Program-made: the position numbers and the translations under genes
Notes under the pieces: generated by a model
The model's input: only the letters and a program-made list of their open reading frames with translations
Told to the model about the DNA's origin: nothing
Databases searched by the model: none
Shown: positions 1 to 11,169 of the stretch, in pieces
How the letters are laid out: each line of letters begins with the position of its first letter
How positions within the stretch are numbered: position 1 is the first letter of the stretch
Assembly: GCA_022828595.1 (NCBI GenBank)
Contig: JAKGHH010000005.1
Span: 26,362,193 to 26,426,192 of the forward strand
Direction of reading: 5' to 3'
Source of the DNA: Nelumbo lutea
Taxonomy: Eukaryota > Streptophyta > Magnoliopsida > Proteales > Nelumbonaceae
Length of the DNA: 64,000 nt

Positions 1-770
1 ATAAATCAATTCCCAAACTCAAATAAAAAAAATCCATCAAATATCCAATAACCAATTTCAAAAATCAAAACCCATAAAAATTCAAATCAGAAGTAAAAAA
101 CCATCAGATATTCAAATCAAATAACCAATTTCAAAAATCAAAACATGTAAAAATTTAAATAAAAAGTTAAGAACCATCAAATATTCAAATCAAATGACCA
201 ATTTCAAAAATAAAACCCTTAAAAATTTAAATCAAAAGCCAAGTTCTATCAAATGTTTAAATTAAATAACTAAAACCTGCAAAAATTCCAACATTTAAAT
301 AAAAAAAATTAATTTCAAAAATCAAAACCCGTGAAAATTCAAATCAAAATTCAAAATCCATCAAATATCTAAATCAAAATCAAGACCTATAAAAACTCGA
401 ATCAAAAACCCAAATCCGTATTAACTTAGTAAAATTTCACCAAACAAATAGCAAATTCAAGCTTCAACATCAATCATCAAAAACCTAAATCCGTAAAAAA
501 TCAAATCGAAATTTATAGGCTCTCATCAAATTACCAAACTTAACTTATAAGCTTCGGTCAAATAACAAATTCAAACTTCATAACATTAACTATCAAAAAA
601 CCTAAATCCATAAAAATCAACAATCTTTCAATTTAAAATTTATAAGCATTCATCAATTCACACAATCGAACTTAAAAATCAAACCCAACCTATAGGCATC
701 CAGCAAATAACAAATTTGAAATCCATAAAAATAATAATTAAAAAAAACTTACAAGCTTCATCCCGTACTA
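1..770. repeat. A-rich tandem array, about 73-bp unit
   Basis: Degenerate tandem repeats with recurring blocks such as ACCAATTTCAAAAATCAAAAC followed by variants of CATCAAATATTCAAATC. The block ACCAATTTC begins at 51, 124 and 197, so the period is 73 bp; later copies decay but stay recognisable to about 770. Tandem arrays between pol and the 3' LTR are known from Tat/Ogre gypsy elements. The polypurine tract and LTR-like start that follow at 1062-1075 fit that reading (inference). No coding potential is seen. Confidence 0.75.
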
Positions 771-1074
771 AAAATTATCAAGTCATCAATCACCAATGCA
801 TGCATCAAAAATCAAACATCAACTAATGCTAACTAATTTTGGATGGCACCACTATGTTTTTTCTTGTGTTTGTTTGACAATTATAATCGCCTTTCAAGGC
901 TTGGGATGGTACAACACCTTCCAAGCAAGGTTTTGCACTACATTAACTTCAACCTTTACTGAAATTCCAATAGTAAAATCTCCTCCTCCAAGCTCCTTGC
1001 CCTCACAAAAATCTTTGTGTACTTATTTTTCTTTGTTGTTCAGCAGCTTGCTACCTCCAACAAAGAGGGGCAAC
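771..1074 (+). mobile_element. 3' internal end of Tat/Ogre-like gypsy, ending in polypurine tract
   Basis: This stretch joins the tandem array to the LTR start. Its last bases, 1062-1074, read AAAGAGGGGCAAC, a typical polypurine tract placed directly before a TG. A short open frame at 796-1080 has no recognisable domain and I do not call it a gene. The assignment rests on the tract and on the LTR that follows. Confidence 0.5.
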
Positions 1075-1691
1075 TGTTAGCACCCAATTTTTGCTCGATT
1101 CCTTCACCCTACCTCCTTGTACCCTCTTCTTAGACCCAAAATACTTAGAAACATAACCAGATCAAGTTGAGACTTTCTAAAACCCGAAATGCACTCCTTT
1201 GAAACAATCCACAAAACAAATAACAACCTTAAGCTCAACATCAACGTCTGATCAGACACCTGTCCTAGACTTGGAATAAACTATAACTTAGTTACACACC
1301 AATTTTCATGACTAAATTATAAAGATCCACCGTTCATCATGTCAACTCCTTTCTAACGGTCTCGATCTATAAAACATTCAAACTCCAACTCTTTAAAATC
1401 AAATCCAACACACCCATCACCTTAAGATCACTATGAACGAATCCCAACACGAATATACAATGATCAACCACAAAAGCATCATGATCTCATTCCAATGGCC
1501 TTAAGTGATTGCCAAGGTCTACCTTATCCTTTTCATCCACTTGACTCGTCTCTTTAATCCATGTCCACCCACCAAATTGTAGCTCAAAATTCCCCCATAT
1601 GATCCGCCATCAAGCCTAGATCAAATCTTAACAAATCTACTAATTAGAGCTTACCATCTTTCATCCCAACTTCATATGATCAATCGGACCT

Positions 1692-2160
1692 TATCACTGT
1701 GTTCAGAGACCCAAAAAAACCCCAGCACGTCAAGTTTCTTGACCAAACACATCCATTTGATCATTGAAAAAGTAAGATTTCATTTTGGATATTCTCGTTA
1801 ATTGGAAAACCATAAGTTAAGACCATGATTTGAACTAAAATTGTTAATCCACACCTTTGACCAAAGATCCATAACTTCCATTAGATTCAGGACATTCAAA
1901 AGTTCTAACCCACCAAGTTGCATCCCAAAATTCCCACATTTGACCATTGATTAAACAAAGATTCCATTTTAGTAAATCTCATTGATCTAAATTTATCACC
2001 CATAGATCTTAATCATCTCGACCCTATTTGACCAATTAGACATTATCACTGTGTTAAGAGACCCAAAAAATCCCAGCACACCAAATTTTACATCCTAATT
2101 CATCTGTTTGACCATTAAACTAGAAAGATATCATTTCGATGCACTATATTAAATTGCCAC
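1692..2160. repeat. Internal duplication within the Tat-like LTR
   Basis: Two related segments start with TATCACTGTGTT at 1692 and 2044, a 352-bp offset. Each continues with AGAGACCCAAAAAA, then CCCAGCAC and a diverged stretch ending near ATTTCATTT or ATCATTTCG. This is an old tandem duplication inside the LTR. No coding sequence is present. Confidence 0.6.
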
Positions 2161-2579
2161 ATCATTTGCCCCAACTTGAAGCATCAAAAGGGTGATGGGT
2201 GATGTCAAACCCATTCTCGACCCATTAGAACACCTGGGCCAATGAAATAAAGCCTAATAGGCTTAAAAAGATCAAAATATCAAACAGACCCCTACTTAAA
2301 ACCAATAAAAGACAAAATAACATTTAAAAGTTCATCAAATTTATATTTTTTACCACCGACAGCCCCAAACACAAGACTGCCATCATAGACATGCCCTAAG
2401 CTCCCATTGGATACACAAAACCCATGAAAACACCCCCATATTGAAGAAAAGTTTCACCAAACAGAAAAACTTGACCGGGCATCTATTTTTTTGAAGAATC
2501 TTTGCCTATTTATGGAAAAAATCTATGTGGAATCCTAGACACTATAACTAAGCAAATTCAGACTTGACCCCCTCCTATT

Positions 2580-2621
2580 CTCTATAAATATTGATCTAAT
2601 TCGAGCTCAGGGGGGGGGGGG
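2580..2621 (+). promoter_or_regulatory. Probable LTR TATA box followed by G12 tract
   Basis: CTATAAATA at 2581-2589 is a good TATA box, and 12 consecutive G residues lie at 2610-2621, about where transcription would start. Position inside the LTR suggests the U3/R boundary of the Tat-like element (inference). The homopolymer length may be unreliable. Confidence 0.4.
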
Positions 2622-3303
2622 AGGAAATGAAACCTAAGAGAGGCCCTAAAGAGAGAGGAAAAGAGAAAGGGAGAAACCTAAAGGAGAAGAGGAGGAGAAA
2701 AGAGCATATTCCCAACCTCTGTAATCCCAAAGTTTTTGAAGATCAAACTTCAAATCTGCCCATCTATTTTCGGCTACACAATTTGAAACAAAAAAGCACA
2801 CCATCCATCCCAGTATATCATTCAAACTTCTTCAAACTTGCTTTCATTGCTAGAAAGCTCCTGTCAAGGTACATAAGAAATGTGAGTCTTTTAGATTTTC
2901 TGGGTTGCTTGTAGTTTTGAAATGTTGGAGAACCATCATTTTCAATTTCTTCTTGACTAAGAATAGAGGCAGAGAGGTGAGGGTCTTAGGGAAATTAGTA
3001 CCTAAGACCTGATAACATCGCCTCAAAATTGGTTTTAGGAGGAGTTGAAAGCATGTTCCTCCAGATTTAAGAAATTCTAGCAACCATTTTTGTTTTTCTC
3101 ATAAAGAAACTAAGCTTGAGCAACTCCTGTATTGGGTTGCAATTGCAGCTTGGAGAGAGGGGTGCCTAACACCTTCCCTCTCCCAATCCTTGGGACTCGA
3201 AATCTCTTGGTTGTATGCCTTTCCATGGAAAACAATGTCACTATCAAAGACTTAAATCGAGTTTTTCAAATCTAAAAATGAGGGCCCATTTTGCTCTAAA
3301 AAA

Positions 3304-4340
3304 TGGGGGACGACTCCATCTTTTTGAGCCGACCATGAGCTTTCCGGAATTCACACCAAGACCTCATAAGAAGAAACATTATGAAATTAGATTGTACAAT
3401 AGCTTATATGCAATACTTTCCTTATCTCCAAAATTGAGTAAAGGAAAACCCTTTTTGCATTTTATAATATCTGTTTTGAAGGAACAATGCAACTCTTGCA
3501 ACTCCAATTTTCCTTTAAATGATTTTTTTTTATCCTCCGTTGTTGGACAAGAACAAAAAGCAACTTTAGTGCCATTACGAAGGTTTTAAGAACTACCTTC
3601 ACGCCTTGAATTATGGATGGGGAGGGAGTACAAAAGACCTTCCTCGTCCAATGGGCTGAACTTTTCAAATACGACATGAAGCAAAATTGTGTTTTTACGT
3701 ATTATCAAATTCCACTTGACAATGATAAAAGCAACGGTTCTTGGCAAGTCTTTTCATGATATCTTCTCGACTATCAGTCTTTTTTCGTTCGGTAATAAAA
3801 ATTTGGAAAGATGAGAAGACACATGTGTGGAAAGACCTAAAAAGACTGAAAACACTGAATTTCAAGAAACTTCAAATGAAGTTTTTTTCTCTTTCTGCGT
3901 GATAAATAGCCTTTAAACACTTTTTTAAAAGCTCAGTAGTCGAACAACTTACTAGACAGTCTTTGTCTTTAAAGACAAGATCCCAAAAGCTTAATATGCC
4001 TTTTAGCTATCTAGACCGCTAGAAGATCTTTCTATAAAGACTTGCCAAATGGCACCTTATTTTTTTTGAAGCATAGGGGATTTCTATGCCCTATGAGAGG
4101 GTGTACAACTCCTCAAGTTTGACATCAAACATGTAGGTAAGTCTTACAATAGTAACCACACTTATGGAGAGCTATTGCTCTCCTAAGAGAATATTGTGAT
4201 GTCTCCATAAGAGATTGCCTTACAACCCCTTTGCACCTTTCTTCCATTTTCTAATTGAATGGATGGATTTTAGTTGTATAGATGCCCTACTAAGCTATAT
4301 ATAGGGCATATTGTATAAAAAATTTGATCTTTTCTATTTA
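3304..4340. other. Non-coding stretch after the Tat-like LTR
   Basis: About 1 kb with no recognisable gene. The first bases include the degraded primer-site-like CGACTCC. The open frames here (for example 3215-3589) have no domain I recognise. The rest may be decayed leader sequence of the gypsy element or unrelated intergenic DNA. Confidence 0.4.
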
Positions 4341-4613
4341 GGTCTCGTTTGGTTCATGGGAATAGGGGTTTATTGGAATTAGAATGATTCATTTTGATTC
4401 CAATTGTTTGGTTGTATGGAATCAGAATCCAATTACCACTTGAATGGTGTTCTCCATATCCCCCTCCCTTGGGAATGAAATCCCATTTCAGCTGATTCCA
4501 ATCCCTATTTTGGTTCCCATTTGAACCAAACAGATAATGAGAATAGATCATTCCAATTGCGAAGGATTTCAATTCCAATACTGATTCCAATTTTGACCGT
4601 GAATCAAATGTAC
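4341..4613. mobile_element. MITE-like inverted-repeat element
   Basis: About 270 bp whose two ends are imperfect inverted repeats. The left end is GGTCTCGTTTGGTTCATGGG and the right end reads, in reverse complement, as TACATTTGATTCACGG followed by a GGAAT-rich tract. The interior is built from GGAAT/ATTCC motifs and can fold back on itself. GTTTGGTT-type termini are common in plant PIF/Harbinger- and hAT-related MITEs, but no clear target duplication was found, so the superfamily is open. It lies about 670 bp upstream of the P4H start codon. Confidence 0.5.
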
Positions 4614-5286
4614 TTGTGACTTGCGAGTGCCATGGAAGAAGAGAGATAGGGAAAGAAGAAAAGGGGAAAATTAGGTAAATAAAAGAAAAATGGGATAATT
4701 TAACATAAAAAAGGGTAATTTAGTAATTTTAAAGTTTATGTTGGGGTGGAAAGGGAGGTATTTGTAGCTTTTTTTCAAAAGTTAGGACTTAGAGGACATT
4801 TTTATTTAGATCGAAGGAGGTTTTTATATTTTACCCTTTTGCTCAGTTTGAAAGGAGTATAAATACAAATAATTTTGTATTATTTTATATGTATTTATAC
4901 TGTATATATTTGAAATTTGAATTGTACTCTGTCCAGACTGAGCCTTTAGTGAAAAGAAAAAAAGTATTTACATTCCACATTTGACAGTAGGAGGGAAAGA
5001 AATTATTTACGCATACTCAACGCAGGGAAGAAAAGAGCAACATACGTGAAAATTTGGTCAGGAAGAAAATAGAGGAAAATGTGAAGGGGAAACACGAAAG
5101 CGATGGGCGTTGAAAGCGGTTTCCCTCGAAACATTTAATTAATTTCTTCTTAAATAATCTCAGAATCTATAACCTTTCCCCCCTCCCGTGTTTTTGGATC
5201 TTCGCTGCAGACTCTACTGGTTAATTCTCCGATGAGCTCAGCCTTTTAGGTCTGAATTGGATAGTCTCTTTCTCCGTCTTGTGACC
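4614..5286 (+). promoter_or_regulatory. Promoter and 5' UTR region of the P4H gene
   Basis: Sequence immediately upstream of the P4H start codon. It is AT-rich at 4850-4920 with TATTTATA-type elements, then a pyrimidine-rich leader at about 5160-5286 (TTTCCCCCCTCCCG, TCTCTTTCTCCGTC). No single TATA box can be assigned with confidence, and the transcription start is not visible. A six-codon upstream reading frame (ATG at 5232, stop at 5247-5249) lies in the probable leader. Confidence 0.45.
5232..5249 (+). other. Short upstream ORF in the probable P4H leader
   Basis: ATG AGC TCA GCC TTT TAG, five codons plus stop, ending 37 nt before the main start. If the transcript starts upstream of 5232, this could lower translation of the main frame. 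Its presence is seen; any role is inference. Confidence 0.4.
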
Positions 5287-5347
5287 ATGTCTGGAATGAG
5301 AATCGTCTTCGGTCTTCTCACCCTCGTCACTATTGGAATGATAATTG
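5287..5347 (+). CDS. P4H1: P4H1-like prolyl 4-hydroxylase, exon 1 (membrane anchor)
   Basis: The start codon opens MSGMRIVFGLLTLVTIGMII and the exon ends in the first base of a Gly codon, followed by the donor GTATCT. The hydrophobic run from about residue 5 to 20, after a single Arg, is the type II signal anchor that holds plant P4Hs in the ER/Golgi membrane. The start is chosen because Arabidopsis P4H1 begins almost identically (KIVFGLLTFVTVGMVIG) and because no in-frame ATG extends it with similarity. Phase 1 matches the next exon. Confidence 0.85.
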
Positions 5348-6540
5348 GTATCTTTCAACCCATTTATTTCACTCGTGGTTTTTCGATCTGGGGCGCGATT
5401 CCGTTGTTTTAGTATTTCCGTTGTCTTTACTGCTGGGATGGTTGGAAGGGCATGGTTCTTATATTTACTTATTTTGGTTGTTCTTGATTGTTTTTTGTTT
5501 TGGTTGAAAGGCTGCCTCCTTGGTAGTTACCTTTAGTATCTTTGGTAGCTTGGCAACCTAAAATTTTTATGAATCTGTTTTTATGTCTGTAATTGGTTCA
5601 TGGAGCTAGTTTCTGACTAGTGTAACAGTTAAGGTTTATTAGTTCTACCTTATTCTTGACTCTATATTGGGAATTCCAAGGTACAGAACATGGACCTCGA
5701 TATTAGCTGAAAATTTTAAGTAATTTATAGGGGGAAATCTTCATTTATTAAGGGTTGATGAGGTGGTCCTTATGTAATGCAGAATGGGCTAAGGATTGAA
5801 CCTACAATTGAAAATTGATGAGGAGTGTATACTAAATGTTGGTTCTCATCTATTGTGAAGAAGAGATAGAGCTCATTATTTTATAAAATTTGAAGATTCC
5901 ATTGCTCCTATCTTTTAAATACTGTGAAAATAAGGAATAATTCGTCATTGCTTCTTTAGGTTCTTCAACTCTAAGCCGTTCAACAGGAATTAAAAGGTTT
6001 AGCTGAAGCATGATGGAAGTTCTTAATTAGGTTATCTTGGCTTTCCCGTAGTAACCAATTTCCTTGGATTGTTGATTCTGGATACCAATTTTACATAGAT
6101 TAAAATCTCTACAGATCATCATCCCAAGTCCCAACTATATGGGGTTGGCTATGTTAAATCTCTGACAATGTGGGGAAAATGATTCCATTAGTTAGTTGTA
6201 GAGGCTTACCTGAGTCATGGAAGGTACTTCCATAGACCAACAAATGAGTTGCTTTTTATATTATCTATTTCAATGTAATAATATTTTCATGCTGTTCATA
6301 GAAATTCAAAAATATTTTCTTGAACTTAAGGTAGGGGTCTACCAGAATTCATGGTTCGTTAGAGCTCACTATAGTGGAACATGTATTCTTATGGCTATCT
6401 TGTGGAAGTATTATGTAGCTATGGCATTGCTTAAAAAAAAAACTCTAGCTATGGCATCTAGAAATTTGAAGAATTATGATTTCATGTAGAACTTCCCATG
6501 CATTTTAGCATTAATAACTTATGAATTAGAAATTTTCTAA
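5348..6540 (+). other. Intron 1, left part without recognised features
   Basis: AT-rich intron sequence after the exon 1 donor. No gene, RNA or transposon signature is recognisable. Short open frames at 5345-5536 and 6217-6489 have no domain. Confidence 0.5.
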
Positions 6541-6776
6541 TGTAGAGACAATGAGAAGAACTAGCTGCAGGGTTATTTTTGTACTTTTACTTCTTTTTTT
6601 TGAACATCTATTTTATCTGTACACTATCTTTTGTACACTAAGGGCAGATTTGTCCTTTTACTATCTTTAATATAAATATTTATCTTAGGGCATTGATTGT
6701 CACTAGGCAACACAACCACCAAACTGCTGTGTTCTCTCTTTTCTCTCTCTTTGTCCTTTTCGATTTGATTCTGACA
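6541..6776 (+). mobile_element. Copia-type LTR, fragment
   Basis: An LTR-like block that ends in TTCTGACA at 6776, directly before a tRNA-Met(i) primer site. The proposed left end TGTAGAGACA is approximate. A gag relic of the same element follows. No second LTR is found in intron 1, so the element is incomplete. Confidence 0.55.
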
Positions 6777-6788
6777 TGGTATCAGAGC
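6777..6788 (+). other. Retrotransposon primer binding site
   Basis: TGGTATCAGAGC, the exact complement of the plant initiator tRNA-Met 3' end used by most copia elements, placed directly after the LTR end. Confidence 0.8.
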
Positions 6789-7227
6789 AGGTCACGATTT
6801 GATATGCATTCAGTCTCTTTTCAATTCTTTCTTTTACTGTTTTCTTGAGGACTCCCTAACAGTATTTGGGAAGCTCTTGAGTGCCCTTGAATCTTCTTTT
6901 CTAGGGTTGCTTTTGATCAGAACTTTACAGACCAGTTTTCTGGACTATTATGCCGTCATATTTCTTTTTCTCATTGGATCTCTTTGTAGAGATACCAGAT
7001 CAGTCTGAAAATTTAGATTTGGTGTCGCCCAGAGTAGATCTATTGATTCCTTTTGGTTTGGTTTGGTTTGGATTGGCTTTATTTAGAAGGGTTTTGATCT
7101 ACTTCTGAGTTCGACAGACCATTACAGTTTCCTTTTCTGGACATCGATTGAAAGGTACTTCTCTCTACCTTCTGATCTGAATTCTATCCTTTGTTTGGAA
7201 GTGTGCATTGCTGTTCCTTGTTCTTCA

Positions 7228-7917
7228 ATGGCATCAGAAAGGATGGATGTTCTCCCTATTAAGTTCAATGGTACGAACTATGCATTATGGAAGTTTAATT
7301 TTCAATTCCATGTTGAGGCAAAGGGACTTAGGGGATATCTGAATGGATTTGTGGTTAAACCTGATGATTTAGACATCAAGGCTCTTAATCAGTGGAAGAT
7401 TGATAATGCAAAAATTGCATCGTGGGTTCTAGGATAAGATGAAACTGACATCGCAATCCCTATGAGAGGATACAGGGCTACCTATGAGATGTATTAGTAT
7501 CTTGAGAAAGTATACCAGCAATCAAACATCTCTACGCAATACCAAATAGAAGTTGATATCTTTTTGTACTATTAGGGAGAAAGGAAAGTCCAGGGATACT
7601 ATGTAGGGATTGTTAGTCTCTGGATAGAGTATGAGCTAGTACATATGGGAAAGGATCTATCAGACTGTTGTGTGAAGTATATGAATGAGCACTTTGATAG
7701 AAGGAAGATTATGCATTTCCTAATGCATCTCAGACCTGAATTTGAAGTTGTCAGATCTAATATCCTGAATAAAGGAGCTCTCCCAGATTTGGATATTATT
7801 ATTGGGGAAATCTTGAGGGTTGAAACCAGATTTGCTACACAAGCCATTCTTGATGAAAGGAAATATTCCAATATTGATACTATTTTCCTGGCAACAAAAC
7901 CAAAAGGGATATGACAA
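7228..7917 (+). pseudogene. Copia gag relic (UBN2/DUF4219 type)
   Basis: The frame opens MASERMDVLPIKFNGTNYAL, the FNGTNY...W start typical of copia gag. After stops near 7435 and around 7495-7575 the same protein resumes at 7645-7914 with a DCCVKYMNEHFDRRKIMHFL-like stretch, as in UBN2 gag, and ends before the zinc knuckle. It follows the LTR and primer site in sense orientation. At least three stops make it a pseudogene, and it is cut by the LINE tail that starts at about 7918. Confidence 0.75.
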
Positions 7918-8144
7918 TCAGAATGCAATGGGTGAGCAGGTTAGCCAATGCTATGGTTGATGTCTTGGCTAAACAAGTGGCTGTTAGGGAGTTTCTGTTT
8001 GTGGCTGAGTTTTGATACTTAATTTTTCAGTTTCAACTTTCAGTTTTTTGGGTTCAAGGGTGTGGCTGCATCTTGTGCCCCCCAAGGGGAACTTGTAACT
8101 TCTTTAATCTCTGGTCAATAAAATCTATTCATTTATAAAAAAAA
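7918..8144 (+). mobile_element. 5'-truncated LINE 3' end in the copia gag
   Basis: The frame from 7919 reads MQWVSRLANAMVDVLAKQ, the last part of the RNase H domain of plant LINEs (W...R.AN..AD.LAKQ), and stops soon after. A short 3' UTR with GGTCAATAAAATC and an A8 tail at 8137-8144 follow. The piece is about 225 bp, a typical severely 5'-truncated insertion. I could not identify a clean target duplication. Confidence 0.7.
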
Positions 8145-9319
8145 GGATGAAAATTGTTGGAATAGGAAATTATTAGGTTTAGTATTAACTGAAAATGGTC
8201 CTAATTTCTACGGGGCCTCCTGTCTGATGTATTATGGGTTTACATTTTTTTTGAGAAAAAGCAAAATATGGAAATTTTTGATTGCAAATCCTCTCAAATA
8301 GATGAAGTAATAAACACCATGCTAGCAAATTTCCCTTGGGCAAAAACATCAAATGTTTCAACTGATGCCCTTTTTTTGTAATTATCTTTTCAGTTTTTAC
8401 AGATTTTTTTGGGGAAGCTTCATCCCAAGACCAACATCCCAAATTATACAATCAATACAGTACTTTACTTATTCTCAAAAGAAAAAAAGGTAAACTGAAA
8501 TGACCTGGATCAATTTCAGTCCTTTAGGGATGTTGCCATGTTGGATGAACTTCTTTTATTAAGAATTTGATGGTTTTTGATGGCCATACATGCTGTTTGC
8601 AAAATTAGAAAGAAGATAAACAGGAGAAACCCATAATCACTCAACAGACACCTAGAATAACATCCAAAAAAAGGGCATCTAGAACCATAGGCATAATATG
8701 CAGAAAAATTAAAGCAAATAATCATAACTATCTTTTTGGATAGAAATGCATATATAGGCTCTTTACGGTCTGTCAAACTCCTTCCTACACCAAGAAAACT
8801 CAAAATTATGATCTTCACATTCATTCCAACAGAAAGAAAACTAAAAGATTTTGGTTGAAAATAGGGTGCCTAGTCACCTAGGTGACAAGAATTTTACAAA
8901 ATAAAAAACTAAAATTTGGTTAGTTCTCTTGTTTTATATACCATTCAGGATGCATATTAATTGAAAAAATAGCAGTATTCTTAACAAATTTCCTCTCAAG
9001 ATATGGAAAATCATCGTATCTAAGACAATATCATTTTAAATATATTAATTTCAATATTTTCAAATATAACAAGTATTTAATAGAGCAATTTTATATTGAA
9101 TTCGCCACTAAAGAAGGCTATAGTTTTATGTGAAAAAAATTTAAGATGGAGAGTAAATAAAAGTGAAAAAGAACAAGCATGGAGCTGTTATTTTGTTTGT
9201 TATAAGAGAAAATAAGAAAACAAAAAAAAAGGAAACTTCTGTATACTTCTATTCTTTCTCTCTTTTTCTCATCTCGAAACCTTTGCCTCTTTTTAATAAT
9301 TTCAATAGTAAAGCTTTAA

Positions 9320-9360
<41 letters not shown>

Positions 9361-9837
9361 ATGTATTAATTGAAATATCAGTCATGGATTAAATAGCTTA
9401 GGTTTAAAACCTTGGATCATCTAGACAGGTGCCTTGTTGCTACCAAATTTTGACTGACCTTACCTTTGGCATTGTCATGCTTGTCAGCTTGAAGCTTTAC
9501 TATTAGACCAAGCAATGATTACACAAACATCTAAAATGACCAAAGTTCTCTTACTAGTTTCTAATATTAGAAAAATAAAGAAAAGATAAAAAAAAGATTC
9601 TTTTTCCCCTACATTGCCCTTGTAGATTTCTCATATTTCTCTTTAACCTTACTAATGTAATTTTATTTAATTAATCACCAAAAAGAAGAAAAGAATATCA
9701 ACCTCTTTCTAGTAAATCCATATTTGTGTTGAATCTATTGATTTGATATCTTTTTTTTTTTTTTTACATATAATTATCTTTTAACATACACACTGAAGTA
9801 TTATTATGACTTAATAAATTGGGTTTTGAATTTGCAG
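8145..9837 (+). other. Intron 1, right part, with TA microsatellite
   Basis: No gene is recognised. A (TA)n run lies at about 9325-9353 and a T14 tract near 9751-9765. The last bases, GAATTTGCAG, form the acceptor of exon 2. Confidence 0.55.
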
Positions 9838-9885
9838 GTGCTTTGTTTCAATTGGCTTTTATACGACGGTTGGAAGAGGCATCTG
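9838..9885 (+). CDS. P4H1: P4H1-like prolyl 4-hydroxylase, exon 2
   Basis: A 48-nt exon between TTTGCAG and GTAAATC. With the G carried over from exon 1 it reads GALFQLAFIRRLEEAS and ends in one base of the next codon (phase 1). It matches the P4H1 segment just after the membrane span (SLLQLAFINRLEDSYG in Arabidopsis, from memory). It forms the luminal edge of the anchor and the start of the stem. Confidence 0.88.
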
Positions 9886-10369
9886 GTAAATCTTCCTTTC
9901 TTTTTAATCATGAACCAATACATGTAAAACCATAGGGAAAATCTTGTTAGTTTGATATCTTGGTAACTATAACTTTTATGGTGTTTAAAAGATTCATCTT
10001 AAGCACAATTTAATTCACATAATTTGTTGTTTTTGAGCACATAATTTATCCCACGCATGATTGTTTGCACCCGTTATAGATGAATTGACTAATGATGTAA
10101 TGTTAATTGGTGAAACCAAAGAAGGATTAAATGCAAAATTAGATATACGAACAAATACTTTAAAAACAAGAGGTTTTAAAATAAGGACTAAGAATATATT
10201 CAATGAAATTTAATAATAATAGGAGAGGAACTTAGGAAGAACTTAGTCTTAGAAACCAAGAGACATTTTTTTCCTTGGATGCCTCATCACAAAGGTACAA
10301 ACTAAGCTTTGTTGCAGTTTGGGTAATCCCAGGGCCTCAGATATTGGAGGTGTGTCAAGAGATTATAAT
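9886..10369 (+). other. Intron 2, left end, nothing recognised
   Basis: Intronic sequence before the copia LTR. No domain-bearing frame or repeat signature is seen. Confidence 0.5.
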
Positions 10370-10684
10370 GTGTAGAGAGACTGGGCCGAATGGGCCCTAG
10401 CACTTTTCTTTTATTAAGTAATGTTTTGTTTATGGGCCTGCTAACTTCTTTTTTGTATCTTTTAAGTGATTGATGAGCTGGCTGCCCACTTAAGGGCAAA
10501 GTTGTAATTGATCTTAGTTAAGTTAGATTAAATAAAGTTTATTGAGAGAGGGGAGAGGATTATCGAACTCTCTTCTCCTTTCTCTTCTTATCCATCTTCT
10601 TCTTTTCTGCTGTAATCATCCTTTTCTTCCTTTTTTATTGCTGTAATCAGAATTTAATCATTAGACTTGAAGGACAGATTTACA
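10370..10684 (+). mobile_element. Copia-type LTR
   Basis: About 315 bp containing GGGCCGAATGGGCC, a long CT-rich stretch at 10565-10640 and a terminal TTACA at 10681-10684. It is followed three bases later by a primer site. The left end (TGTGTAGAGAG) is a guess. Confidence 0.45.
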
Positions 10685-10687
10685 TCT

Positions 10688-10699
10688 TGGCATCAAAGC
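10688..10699 (+). other. Retrotransposon primer binding site, variant
   Basis: TGGCATCAAAGC, close to the usual tRNA-Met(i) complement TGGTATCAAAGC, placed just after the LTR end. Confidence 0.6.
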
Positions 10700-11169
10700 A
10701 GTTCTTCCTCCTTTTTTTGTTTTTCTTTCTTTTCCCATTCTCCCTTCGATTGGAAGAGTGTATGGAGACATAAGTTTCTGATTAATTAGACGACTGTTTT
10801 TCTAGTTGGTAGTGGGTTTGGAGAGTTAGTATCTGGTTGTAAATAGCCAAGAAGTGAAGCTGTTGTTTTTCTGCACAAAACCCTAGCCGACTAGAAAGAT
10901 TTCAAGTTATAGGTTAAGGAGAAGGGTTGGGTGTGGCGCTCAATGCTTGGGGGGGTTCCTTTTGATCTCCGAAAGTGGGCAGTTGAGGTTTGGAGAAGTT
11001 TGGAAAGCTCTGGTAGGAGTGGCTACTTCTTTCTCCTAGGCAGTTGGGTGTAGTGAAACCCTAGATTTTGAACATTGAGGTATTGGATTGACCTTGTTAG
11101 GTCCACTGTTACAACATCCAACCCTTTAAGCAACACCTCATCGTCTACATTTGCTCACTCGGGTATTCG

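Larger units (their letters stand above)
1075..3303 (+). mobile_element. Degenerate Tat/Ogre-like gypsy LTR
   Basis: It begins TGTTAGCACCCAATTTTTGC directly after the polypurine tract; LTRs of plant Tat/Ogre elements commonly open this way. At 3161-3195 it carries a GGTGCCTAACACCTTCCCTC block, a U5 signature of the same group. At about 3304-3320 a damaged CGACTCC-containing stretch resembles the tRNA-Arg primer site seen after such 5' LTRs. The length of about 2.2 kb fits long Tat LTRs. The right boundary is approximate. Both a polypurine tract upstream and a primer-site-like stretch downstream are present, so this is not a simple solo LTR. Confidence 0.5.

Noticed and set aside
1..770. CRISPR-like array
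   Set aside because: The repeats are contiguous and degenerate with no unique spacers of fixed length, and the DNA is a plant nuclear sequence.
796..1080. 94-codon open frame with a hydrophobic stretch as a small secreted protein
   Set aside because: It overlaps the polypurine tract and LTR start of a gypsy element and has no homology I recognise.
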